Shown piece after piece: positions 32,299-42,530 of a stretch of DNA of 64,000 nucleotides. The first letter of the stretch is position 1; every line of letters starts with the position of its first letter. The DNA is from Anniella stebbinsi. Its lineage: Eukaryota; Chordata; Lepidosauria; Squamata; Anniellidae. The position numbers were made by a program, and so were the translations under genes. The notes beneath the pieces were generated by a model that saw only the letters and a program-made list of their open reading frames with translations, was not told the DNA's origin and searched no databases. Location of the stretch: NCBI GenBank assembly GCA_029215795.1, contig JARDYH010000001.1:183899654-183963653 (forward strand), read 5' to 3'.

Positions 32299-32831
32299 CA
32301 AAGATCACAACACATTAAGCAACTGAGGGAGGGGGGGAAACAATCGTCAGTTGTGTTGCTTATTTTGTTGTGTGGAGGGTAACACACCGCTAACAAACTA
32401 CTGACGGTATGCTATTCCGCCGAAATAAGCAACTAAGAGAAACAACTAGCTTGCAAGTTGTTTAGCTCGAAGTCAGTTGTTTAAAGTGTTGTGTGGAGGG
32501 GTGAGTGTGTTAATGGCATGTGGTGAGTGGGTTAAAACACAAGCCCATAGAGGCAGGCAGCAAGAGCGACCAAAGCGGCAGCTGCCACTCTGCTACAACT
32601 GGTGCAACTTGCAGAGGCTGCTGGGATAGAACTGGGAGGACTGAGGGAGGGTGGGGAGAGGGGCGGGGGCTGTGTCCGTTAAATGCTGGGTTGACTATTA
32701 GTCCAGTCAACGCCAGCCCCAACCACCCACAGTTGTGTAGGAATATGTTGTATAGGGAGTACCCACAAAATAACCAACAGTGAGTTGGCCACTCAACCCA
32801 CCATTGACTAATGTGTTGTCCGAATGCAGCC
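32299..32831. mobile_element. Harbinger-derived MITE
   Basis: The right end on the minus strand reads GGCTGCATTCGGACAACACA, close to the Harbinger TIR. The left end keeps ACACATTAAGCAACTGAGGG, but its outer ~12 bases are lost. It is about 530 bp with no coding capacity. Subterminal motifs (AACAACTAGCTTGCA, GTTGTGTGGAGGG) resemble the autonomous copies' leaders. Confidence 0.75.
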
Positions 32832-32849
32832 AGTGTGTAAGCATCTGGA

Positions 32850-33335
32850 TAACGATGCCGTGATTAGTAGTAGCCTGGAATGGCTTCAGAAGAGGGCAAT
32901 GAAAATGGTGAGTGTATGGAAAACCAGTCCCAAGGTTAAAAGATGTTTAGCCTGGAGGGAAAAAGACTGAGAGGAGGCATGAGAGCACTCCTCAACTACG
33001 TGAATGGTTGCCACACTGATGAGGGCAAAGACTTGTCACCTCACCCTCTGGGGAACAGAATTTCTAATGGGCTTAAGTCACAGAAGGATAGATTTCAGTT
33101 GAGCATTTGAAGAAACTTTTTAACCATGACAGCAGCTTGACAATGGAACCAGTTACCAATGGGTGTGGTAGGCTCTCCTTTGCTTGAGGTCTTCAAGTAG
33201 AAGCTGGACAGCTATCTGTTGGGGAAGCTCTAGCTCTGGATTACTTGCAACAAAAGGGAGATTGGACTAGCAGGGAACTGGACAGGTGGCCTGCTAGTCC
33301 CCCACCTCCCATGCCTGAGTGGCTATGTGATGCTG
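32850..33335 (+). mobile_element. CR1 LINE 3' end, plus strand
   Basis: It contains TTTAGCCTGGAGGGAAAAAG, AGACTGAGAGGAGGCATGA and TTGAGGTCTTCAAG, the familiar CR1 3' region, ending near GGCTATGTGATGCTG. Confidence 0.82.
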
Positions 33336-33539
33336 ACACTACAACGACGACAAAGAGGAAAAGTCATAAAGAAAAAAATGTCTGAAGCTGTGCCAATCAG
33401 GGTTGCAAAAGGAAGCAAACTCACACAGAAGTATTCAGGGTTAGGGGGTCTTTGGGGAAATATTTCAGGCCCTTCTTTTTCATGCCAAGTGTTCACCCCA
33501 ATATGTTTGTTGCTTAATTTGATTGATATATACATGTAT

Positions 33540-33544
<5 letters not shown>

Positions 33545-33592
<48 letters not shown>
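33545..33592. repeat. (GA)n microsatellite
   Basis: Uninterrupted GA dinucleotides. Open frames across it are artefacts. Confidence 0.95.
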
Positions 33593-33593
<1 letters not shown>

Positions 33594-33605
33594 CTTTGCA
33601 AATAG

Positions 33606-33885
33606 GGTTGCCATACGTCCCGGAAAACCGGGAATGTCCCGATTTCCAAGAGATTCAGAAATGTCCTGACCGGCTGGGCAAGAATCCCGGATTCCCAGTC
33701 CAGCCGGCTGATTTTTAAACACGAGAGACAGACTTGTGAAGGCGGTGGCAGATGAGGCAGCTAACAAGGAGGAGGAGGAGGAGGAGGAGGAGGAGGAGGA
33801 GGCACCAGGGCTGTCTCTGTTTCTGCCTGAGAGGAGTTCGCGATTGGCCGCCGCATCTTCTGCCTCCTCTCCGCCATTCAAGTGA
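33606..33885. repeat. repeat with hAT-like end and (GGA)n
   Basis: It starts TAGGGTTGCCATACGTCCCG, similar to hAT MITE ends, and contains (GGA)n at 33769-33802. The other end is not clear. Confidence 0.4.
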
Positions 33886-35338
33886 GCCGCCTATTTGAGA
33901 CGAGTGAGAAAAGAGAGCTGGGTGGTGTGTGAGGCATCAGTGCCCTCCTTGGGAAGGGGAGCCGCAAGGTCTTCTACGACTACTCCTGTCGGAAGGAAAT
34001 ACACTTGGCTTGATCTGGTTTGGAAGGACGTGCAACTGCCAGCTTCATCACACCAGGGATTTTTGCATGGTGGCTTTCCCACTTTGTTTCTGCTGTGTTT
34101 ACTGCCTGGATTTACAGTTTCTTGTGCCTGCCCACCCCATTCTCATCCCTTGGAATTCTCCTTCCCCCAGGCCACTCCAATGGAAGCAAATTTCAATTTG
34201 GCTAGTGTAAATGCCTGTCAGATCAGGCTGCAGATTGACTAACTTCAGAGTAAACATCCATAAATCCCTAGATCACAGGCTGCAGATTTCCTCCACTTCA
34301 AAAATAAACCACCCCCAACCCCAGAAACAATCCAGGAGCTTAACCTGTGAAACATGAAAACAAAACAAAAAAAACCTCTTCTTTGCCTAGAGCTGCGTGG
34401 ATCACCAGCCCACAGCAGCATCCGCCCACCTTGTTCTCCTTTCCCCTGCAGTTCTTTGGAAGAACCGGACAAAATCTGTTTCGTTAAAAAACGGGGAAGA
34501 AATGGGAGGAATGCAGGAGAGCCAGACTTCATAAGGTTGGTGCACTGTAATTCCGAGGGGAGTGTGCATTCAAACCTCACCGTCATCTGGGTGAAGCACG
34601 GTAAAACCGGGGCGAGTGTGCACAAAACCAATGGTGTGATGAAGCCCTGCGGTGGGTGACCACATTCGCCCATGCAGGGGAATGTGAGCCTGACTGGCCA
34701 TGTTGGCAACACTTTCAGAAGTGAGAGGAAAAACACTCTCTTAGAAAAGCAAACGGCCCTGCTTTACACAAGTGTAAAGCCAAACAGTCAAAAGCCAAAC
34801 AGTCCTGTGAAGCCCAGATCCATCATTATCATATTTGGATTGATTTAAGTGCTGTAGCATAATTGTACTGTAGTTAAAAATGGCATGAATGATGTATGAA
34901 GGAAATGGGCAAGTCAGGTCATGTGTGTGTAAATGGAAGAAAGTTCCCCAGAATTCAATAGGACTTGCCAATTAGTAAGCATGTATATCATTCCATCCTT
35001 AAATCAGCACCCTTCTGTATTTTGTTAAACAATGCAGCACCATTGCATGTATCTATAGTGTAATAGCAGCAAGTTCTCAAAGAAAATACATAGTTGAAAG
35101 TTAGTGCAGAAGAAGCAAAGAGCTGCAATTTACTAGGGAGCAAAACAAGAATTGATGTTGAATGATATGTATGTTAGAATATTCATGGCCAAATGTGTTT
35201 TTTGTTTAGTACACAGCTGTTACGGAATTAGTGTAACTATCATTTTCCTGATTTTTTTAAATTAATACCCAAGAGAGTTGCTTAAATACTTTAGGCTGCA
35301 ATCCTATACATACTTACCTGGGAATAAATCCTATTTAA
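33886..35338. other. unassigned; short piece of a common reptilian repeat at the end
   Basis: No gene is supported. 35291-35335 (GCAATCCTATACATACTTAC and following) matches a motif I recall as frequent in squamate repeats. Confidence 0.4.
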
Positions 35339-35766
35339 CCTTGTTGATGCAAAATAATGATTTTATGTCCCTCTAACTGTGTTAGCTTTAGCTAGGCTGA
35401 CCAGATGAAAAGGAGGACAGGGCTCCTGTATCTTTAACAGTTGCAGAGAAAAGGGAATTTCAGCCAGTATCATTTGTATGCAATTAGTCCTGGTGAAATC
35501 CTCTCTTCATCACAACAGTTAAAGTTGCAGGCACTATACTAGAGTGACCAGATACACAAGAGGGCAGGGCCCCTGCAGCTTTAACTGTTGTAATGAAGAG
35601 GGAATTTCACCAGGTACGAATTGCATACAAATGATGCCAGCTGAAATTGCCTTTTCTCTGCAACTGTTAAAGATACAGGAGCCCTGTCCTCCTTTTCATC
35701 TGGTCAGCCTAGCTAAAGCTAACACAGTTAGAGGGACATAAAATCATTTATTTTGCATCAACAAGG
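35339..35766. repeat. 428-bp palindrome: fold-back MITE F1 copy D plus inverted flanks
   Basis: The MITE is 35393-35711 (TAGGCTGACC to GGTCAGCCTA). The 54-bp flanks are themselves reverse complements: left CTCTAACTGTGTTAGCTTTA, right AGCTAAAGCTAACACAGTTA. They differ by one base insertion, so the symmetry runs beyond the element and replaces the expected direct duplication. Confidence 0.85.
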
Positions 35767-35851
35767 CAATTCTCAGCAAGCAATAGCCCACCTAATTGGA
35801 TTTTCAAGATGTGGTGTTCAAGCTGTCATAAATGCCTTACTTCAGCTTGTT

Positions 35852-36600
35852 TAGGGTGACCATATTTTGGAAACCAAAAAGGAGGACAACATGGCTGGCA
35901 TATCTCTTAGAGACAGAGTTAGACTGAAGACACAGTTCAAAGATGGCTGCAGCTGAGCCCTGAAAGGTTGGCGTGCCACACAGAGCCTTTTAAGAGCGTC
36001 TCAGAGTCCAGTGTTACTCAAGCAGAATGGCTGAGCCTAGCACAGTTTTGCAGCCATGCGTGCAAGGATCACTCTCTCTCGATCTCTTTGATCCTTTGTT
36101 CCTCCCCTTCTCCTCCCCCTCGCCGGCGTTGTGTGTGCGCCCCGCCGGTGCCCTCGCGTGCGGGCTGGTTCCTGGGCAGCAGAGCCTCTGCCTGGCTGCT
36201 GTGAGACTCCTGGAGGGCTTGACTAATGCGGGCTGTTGTGCTCCACTGGGCCGCGGGGGTAGGTGATGATGAAGAGGATGATGGGGAGGGTGTTCAATGC
36301 GCCGCCACAGCTCCCTGAGGGGCGGCCTGAATGGCCCCTCCGCTCACCAATTGACAGCGCGTGCTCCGCTCCAGACACCCAGCCTCGGCCACCAAGATAC
36401 GCTGCCAAGCCCGCCGCCGCCGCCCGCGCGCGCACACACACCACCCGTCCATTATCATTTGGGCAGCCCTAATTAAGGAGCTTGAGTAAAAAGTGAAAGT
36501 AGAAAAGCAGACACGAGCCGAGTTCTTTTGTTTCTCCTTCTGTAATGGATACTAGCAAGGATCAAAGAGATCGAGAGAGAGTGTTTCCTTTTTCTTCGCG
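35852..36600. repeat. GC-rich repeat region with a 26-bp inverted repeat
   Basis: It starts TAGGGTGACCATATTTTGG, a hAT-like end. 36071-36096 and 36557-36582 are exact reverse complements (26 bp). The part between them is CpG-rich, with CCGCCGCCGCCCGCGCG near 36412-36428. No coding exon is supported. Confidence 0.5.
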
Positions 36601-36639
36601 GGAGGCGGGAGGGGGAGGAGGGGGAGACCAAGCCTCTGT

Positions 36640-37690
36640 GGAAAAACTTTTGAAACTTTTAATCTAAAAATTCCATAGCCATCAAATGCCTGGACCTATC
36701 ATTCTGAAATTTCTGACACATATCTACCCCTAACCCATCTACAAAGTGAGCAACTTTCAGACTTCTAACTTTTAAAATAAAAACGTTATAGGCGTTTCTT
36801 TCCTCATTGTTTCAAAAATACCTTGCCACCACATGCCTGGACCCAGCTTTCTGAAATTTTACACACATATCAAGCAAAGTGTTCCCTGTAACATGCCCAT
36901 GTTTCCTGTTTGTATCTTTAAAAATAAAAAAGTGGGAGGCGTAACTGTATTTACCCCACTACTACCCATTTTTCTAAAATTAATTGCCACACAAGGCAAG
37001 CACCTATGTTTCTGAAATTTCACACACGTAGTTCCCAAGGTACTACCTAGGCATTCCTGGGTATTTATTAAAAAATTAATTGCCACACAAGGCAAGCACC
37101 TGTGTTTCTGAAATTTCACACACATAGGTCTCAAGGTACCACCTACAATGTGGCAAAGTTTCATGTGTGTAACTTTAAAAATGACAAAGTTATAGGTGTT
37201 TCTTTCCACATTGTTTCAAAAATTAATTGCCACACAAGGCAAGCACCTAGCTTTCTGAAATTTCACACACATATCAAGCCAAGTGTTCCCTGTAATGTGC
37301 CCAAGTTTCCTGTTTGTATCTTTAAAAATAAAAAAAATGGGAGGCATAACTGTATTTACCCCACTACTACCCATTTTTCTAAAATTAATTGCCACACAAG
37401 GCAAGCACCTATGTTTCTGAAATTTCACACACATAGGTCCCAAGGTACCACCTACAATGTGGCAAAGTTTCATGTGTGTAACTTTAAAAATGACAAAGTT
37501 ATAGGCATTCCTGGGTATTTATTAAAAAATTAATTGCCACAAAATGCATGCACCAATCTTTCTGAAATTTCTCACCGATAACTATCCCTAACCAGTCTAC
37601 AATGTGCCCAAGTTTCATCCTTCTATCTTTAAAAATGAAAAAGTTATAGGCATTTTTGTAAAACAATACTTGGCTATGGGAAAAAGCATT
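36640..37690. repeat. tandem repeat of about 150-bp units
   Basis: The recurring GCCACACAAGGC-like anchor lies at about 36678, 36826, 36986, 37082, 37229, 37390 and 37536, giving spacings of 148, 160, 96, 147, 161 and 146 bp. Units share TCTGAAATTTCACACACAT and CTTTAAAAATGA..AAGTTATAGGC. A related pair lies at about 38790-39030. Confidence 0.82.
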
Positions 37691-37838
37691 CAAAATGGCG
37701 TCCGATCTGGATCGGACCTCATTGGATCGGATCGGGTCGGATCGGAGGTTGGTCGGATCAGATCGGATCGGATTTTCCTGATTTTGGGGCGGATCGGATT
37801 CGGATCGTGGATCGGATCCGATCCGATGCACACCCCTA
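37691..37838. mobile_element. GC-rich hAT-type element, right end
   Basis: GGATCGGATC-rich sequence ends in GATGCACACCCCTA, the reverse complement of the left end TAGGGGTGTGCA seen at 27638 and 55922. The tandem repeats to its left may be its interior. Its left end is not found. Confidence 0.7.
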
Positions 37839-38073
37839 ATGCAATTAGTTCCTGGTGATATTCCCTCTTCATCACAACAGTTAAAGGTGCAGGCACTATA
37901 CTCGAGTGACCATATACAAAAGAAGGCAGGGCCCCTGCAACTTTAACAGTTGTGATGAAGAGGGAATTTCACCAGGAACTAATTGCATACAAATGACACT
38001 GGCTGAAATTCCCTCTTCTCTACAACTGTTAAAGTTACATGAGGTCTGACCTGGATTTTATCTGTTCAGCCTA
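37839..38073. mobile_element. fold-back MITE F1, copy E (left end missing)
   Basis: It runs from ATGCAATTAGTTCCTGG to GTTCAGCCTA. The hAT right end is inserted at its left side. Confidence 0.75.
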
Positions 38074-38324
38074 ACAGAGACACTTGTTGTAACTTAGCCC
38101 AACAGTGCTCAGAGTCACGTGTTTGTGCAGGAAGTAGGCAGGAGTTCAAAGTCTGGATGTGAAAAGTGGAGCCAACGCAAAAGCCTTGAGAAGTTAATGT
38201 ATAGAAGTGAGAAGTGTGAATGGGTGAAGTAGTGTCTGCTACCCACAACACCCACTCTATTGTTGGAGTAAAGCAAGTTGGAGTAAAGCAATCATAAGCA
38301 AGTTTCCAAAAAAACTGAACTTTA
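38074..38324. other. unassigned stretch
   Basis: No gene or recognisable repeat. Confidence 0.45.
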
Positions 38325-38770
38325 AAAATTAAAAAGCCCTGTTAAGCAGCAGATTGTAGTGGAGTGAGGATACAACCAAAAAAAATGGTGTCTTAATTGA
38401 TATTGATCATAATATGTTTTTAAGTGTGGTATACTCCATCCTTCTTCTTGCACAGATCTGTATCTAAAGATCTTTCGCTTTGAAAAATATTTTTTTCTAT
38501 TCTGTTTTGCCATGTTCTAAACCTTTTGATTGGGATTTCCTGCAGTAATGCATTAAATAAATAAGTAAATTTTGGTACTAACATCATCTTTATAGTCATA
38601 ATCCGATCTGAGCGTGATAGTTGTATTCTCTCCCATCTGGCTATATCATTCTTTAGTTCTTTCCACAGTTTTCCATAATTTAGTTTCAATACATTTTCCT
38701 GCTTTTTAGGGATCTGGATTCCTAGATATCTAAATGCTTCACTCCTTCTCAGTGATTTTACAGTGAAATT
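38325..38770 (-). pseudogene. L1 LINE ORF2 C-terminal fragment
   Basis: On the minus strand it reads FRYLGIQIPKKQE (about 38745), LKNDIARWERIQLSRSDRIM, IKMMLVPKFTYLFNALL and then IPHLKTYYDQYQLRH after a frameshift. This is the conserved region after the L1 RT domain. No 3' UTR or A-tail is seen. Confidence 0.75.
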
Positions 38771-38789
38771 ACTGTAAAATCAATGTGTC

Positions 38790-39030
38790 CAATTCCAAAC
38801 CCTACTCAGCCCACCTAGGTTTCATCTCTTTATCTTTAAAAATGATTTTTTAAAAAAAAAATTAAACCTCAAATGTTTTAAAACAAATCCTAAAAATCAA
38901 TGGATGAATGGATATTCTTCAAACTTGGCGTGGCTAAAACCCTTCTTAAGAGCTATCATGGTGCCAAGTTGCATCTCTTTATCTTTAAAAATGATGGAGC
39001 TGTAAGCATTTTTGTTAATTCCCATTGATT
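38790..39030. repeat. two further diverged units related to the 36.6-37.7 kb tandem repeat
   Basis: Both units contain CATCTCTTTATCTTTAAAAA followed by an ATG-rich step, as in the main array. Confidence 0.6.
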
Positions 39031-39729
39031 ATAAAGTAGAGCTGTCCTGGGGGGGAGGGAATCCAGAATTTTCTTCAAATCCCCCCTTCCCAGATTTGTC
39101 ACCAAAATTCCTGACATGTCTTGGTTTTTCCTGTCATATGGTCACCCAGTGCAGGGAGACTGTCGCAAGTGGGGAGGATGACACAACAAGGCTCTCCATT
39201 GGCGTTCCCAACATGGCACCGCCGGTGGAGGGAGAAACCTAGGCAGGACTTTTAACTGGCTGAGCCCCTCCCTGCCACCTCTTTGTCGTGCGCCTCCCTC
39301 CCTGTCTGCAGTGTGGGCTTTGCTAGTCATCCTTTTGGGGGCTAAGTAGGAATTTTTGGCTCATAGTCTGATTGGCAGGGGCTATGTGTCTTTTCTCCTA
39401 CTTCACGCTGTAAGTGGGGTAGGGAGTTCCTATTAGGTGGATCTGGGTGGTTTTGCTTTGGTTAATTTGGTCAGATTTGACAGGTGGGCAGGTATGTGTG
39501 GGCATCTTTAGTGGGAACAGAAGCACTGTTGCAGTGATAGGTAATGCCTGAGGCTCCCATCTAAGGGGTTTGTGGTCCCAGCTGGAAGATAAGGGTTACC
39601 TTTGAGGCCAACTCTCCTTACCCACTCAGAGTTTTGTAATTCTGGCCCTGGTCAAAATCAATAGACTTATGAATGCTAAGAAATATAAATAGATTTTATA
39701 TTTTCCTTCAGGAAATTGACCGATGGGGG
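39031..39729. other. unassigned stretch
   Basis: No gene is supported. Confidence 0.4.
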
Positions 39730-40195
39730 GGAGGCTTTATCTTCCAGCATGATAATGACCCAAAACACTCAGAAAAAAGCGATTAACACCTACTTAAAGC
39801 AGAAGTCTAACACTTAGAGGATTAGATTGGCCACTTCAGAGCTCCAACCTCAACATAACTGAAGCTGTGTGGACAGGGAAAAGAACAAAAAGCAGAGAAA
39901 ATCAAAAGAAGAGTTATGGCAAATCCTGCAAGAAGTTTGGAAGATTTTACCACAGGACTACTTGAAAAAATTACACAACAGCCAAAGTGAATGGCTTCAG
40001 TTTTCCATTCTAAGGGAGGCCACACAAAATACTGACTTGTTCTAAAAACACATTTTTTAAATTTTTTCATTGCATTAATGTTTCTTTGTGTTTAATTCAA
40101 TGCTATATAGTGTTTTTTCAAACAAATGAACACTTACTGCTCAGATAAATTACTTCAATTTGCATTTTTCAGAGTGGCCTAAGACTTTTACATAG
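39730..40195 (+). mobile_element. Tc1/mariner element, right part
   Basis: It resumes with the catalytic block FQHDNDPKHSEK (about 39750-39785), then a degraded C-terminal segment (LEDFTTGLLEKI) and a 3' end whose reverse complement starts CTATGTAAAAGTCTTAGGCC. A TA dinucleotide follows at 40196. Confidence 0.8.
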
Positions 40196-40213
40196 TACAA
40201 TATGTATATAGAG

Positions 40214-40784
40214 CTCCATCACACCAGCGATTTAGTGCGCTCTCACCAGGCCTGGTGTGAGGATTTGCAGCCTGTCCTGCTTACACCCCGCCTCTTCCAC
40301 AGCCTTTCCTAGAAGGCAAAATGTCTGGATTATTTTCCCTAAGCGCATTTAATGCACCCTAAGCCTCTGTGCAGTTTTAAAAGAACTGGGGGCTTGCATC
40401 AGGTCCTGGCAGGGAAAAGCGATCTCTCCCAGCAGCTGGCTCCAAGCCTCAATATAAAACCCAAACCTTGTATCCCAGGCTCAAAAGCTTTTTTTAAATC
40501 ATACAATGCCTGAATCTCTGCAGAGTCAGGATTGTACTCCCTCGATGCCTCCAAAGAGCCAGACTAAGGGTCATTCCATTTTTGCCCGGCAGAAAGGTGG
40601 TCTTGTTGAAGTACTCATCTGACAGGACCTGACTGGAGGGAGAAAGAGAAGGGGAGGAAGAGCAAACCAGCGAAAGAGCAGCTATTCAGGTGAAAGGGAT
40701 CATAAGCTTGACGTGCTTCTGCCACAGAGGTAAAAAAACATGGAGGCAAACCGGGGTGGGGGGAGGGAATTAGGTGTGATGGAG
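40214..40784 (+). repeat. interspersed repeat family X, copy 1 (short TIRs)
   Basis: It begins CTCCATCACACCAGCG and ends GGTGTGATGGAG, giving a 12-bp perfect terminal inverted repeat. No ORF. Other copies lie at 51009-52103 (+) and 53198-54276 (-). A MITE F1 sits at its right edge. Confidence 0.78.
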
Positions 40785-40786
40785 GT

Positions 40787-41069
40787 TAGGCTGACCAGAT
40801 GAAAAGGAGGACAGGGCTCCTGTATCTTTAACAGTTGCAGAGAAAAGGGAATTTCAGCCAGTGTCATTTGTATGCAATTAGTCCTGGTGAAATCCTCTCT
40901 TCATCACAACAGTTAAAGTTGCAGGCACTATACTAGAGTGACCAGATACACAAGAGGGCAGGGCCCCTGCAGCTTTAACTGTTGTAATGAAGAGGGAATT
41001 TCACCAGGTACGAATTGCATACAAATGATGATACAGGAGCCCTGTCCTCCTTTTCATCTGGTCAGCCTA
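40787..41069. mobile_element. fold-back MITE F1, copy F (8-bp TSD)
   Basis: TAGGCTGACCAGATG to CATCTGGTCAGCCTA is flanked by ATGGAGGT on both sides (40779-40786, 41070-41077). This perfect 8-bp duplication assigns F1 to hAT-like MITEs. A small internal deletion shortens the right arm. Confidence 0.9.
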
Positions 41070-41515
41070 ATGGAGGTCATACTCCACTTTTTTACAGAGT
41101 ACAAAGCAGTTTACAAAACCAACACATTCAGAGTAAGTGTTAAAATAATAATAAACAATTCAACAACATATGTTCAAAGAGTCACAGCAATAGTAGATGC
41201 ATTTTAAACATAGCTTTGAGAGACTAAAATAGAATTAAAATATTTGGCTTAATCCTGCTTCCAATTTCAGAGCTTTAGGGGCAGGGGAGGGAACTAAAGA
41301 TATGGGGGGGGGGGCGTTGATTAAGAATCAAAAGTAAGTTTCTGTGGTTTTACCATATTTCCTCTGTCCTAAACACATTTCAAGTGTCCTTTCAGATGCT
41401 GTGGTTTTGTTTCGGAGGTGAATACCTTCAAAGATACACTTCTTTCCCATACGATAAGTGTGATTACCAGAATGTGGGTAAAATTATCATTCTACATCTG
41501 AGTTCTCAATATCTG
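41070..41515. other. unassigned stretch
   Basis: No gene is supported. There is a G-run near 41306. Confidence 0.45.
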
Positions 41516-41577
41516 AAGAAGAAGAAGAAGAAGAAGAAGAAGAAGAAGAAGAAGAAGAAGAAGAAGAAGAAGAAGAA
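41516..41577. repeat. (GAA)n microsatellite
   Basis: About 20 GAA units followed by a short ATT run. Confidence 0.95.
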
Positions 41578-41747
41578 ATTATTATTATTGTGACAAGGCT
41601 GAACACTTCTCCTACTTTGTCATTTGTATCAAATAACAGCTCAGCGTTTTTGGAAGTCTCATCTTAGACCGACACAGTGGACAGATTCCAGTTGGACCAG
41701 ATTTCTGTCTGCATATTCGTTCACAGTACAATAAACAGAAATGTGAC

Positions 41748-41925
41748 ATTTGGGCGAATAGCTCAGTGGAAAAGCACATATTTTGCATGCAGAAGGTCAC
41801 TTGCACTTCCCCCTCAAAGAGCTTGCAGTAGTTCTGCTACCTGAAACCCTGGACAGCCAGATAGTGGCAAAATGGAGGAAGGGTCAGAGACTATGTAGCA
41901 GTTTCATATGTTCATGCCCCTCTTC
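41748..41925 (+). mobile_element. tRNA-derived SINE, plus strand
   Basis: The head ATAGCTCAGTGGAAAAGCAC (A box) and TTGCATGCAGAAGGTC are followed by a mutated B box. The body has CCTGAAACCCTGGACAGCC and the end CAGTTTCATATGTTCA. Same family as 17240-17405. Confidence 0.82.
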
Positions 41926-42314
41926 AGCCTAGTACCTGGATTTATTGACTTCATTGGTTCTGAAGAGTTCAGAGTGATATTATCATTACAAAAACCCTGC
42001 GTAGGGTGGTTAGCTTGCATATGAACACTTGGAAAGCTGGTTGTCTATAACTACCTGCAACATATAACTACCAACAACACTGTTCTGGAGGAGGGTCTTG
42101 TTATAAGTTGTGTTTCCAATCAAGAATATAGACTTTTATGAAATCATCAAACATGGATTCCAGTTTTTTATATTTTACCTAGGATACATAAAGAAGGATT
42201 CCCAGGCTGAGGTCATCCTATATTCTCAGACAGAAATACTCTCTTCTAATCGTTTATTCTTTTCTGAGACTATTCATACAAAATACGACATTTTACAGTA
42301 TATATGGGGTTCCA

Positions 42315-42530
42315 GAGATTTTACTAATTAATAAACCTGGAAATATTAATGGCATACACAAGGACACTTTGATAACATTGGACGCAAGGTCTCTTTACAC
42401 AAACATTCTCCAATATGAAGTTCTGCTAATTATAGAGGAAACTCTTAACATGAGACCACACAGCAGATATTCACCTCCTCATTTTGTTTTAAATTTGGCT
42501 GAAGTAGTCTCATTTTGCATTTAATTGTCA
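42315..42530 (+). pseudogene. Penelope-like element reverse transcriptase fragment
   Basis: One open stretch reads KDTLITLDARSLYTNI, EETLNMRPHSRYSPP and FVLNLAEVV. This matches the Penelope RT block around LDVRSLYTNIPH and the region before the KNYF motif. The rest of the element is not detected. Confidence 0.65.

Noticed and set aside
33327..33881. Frames with long Arg-Glu or Ser-Leu runs
   Set aside because: They are translations of the (GA)n and (GGA)n microsatellites.
36000..36472. CpG-rich segment as a host promoter or first exon
   Set aside because: No splice donor, open frame or recognisable protein is seen. It begins with a hAT-like end and carries inverted repeats, so a repeat is more likely.
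41384..41593. Poly-lysine C-terminus
   Set aside because: It is a translation of the (GAA)n repeat.
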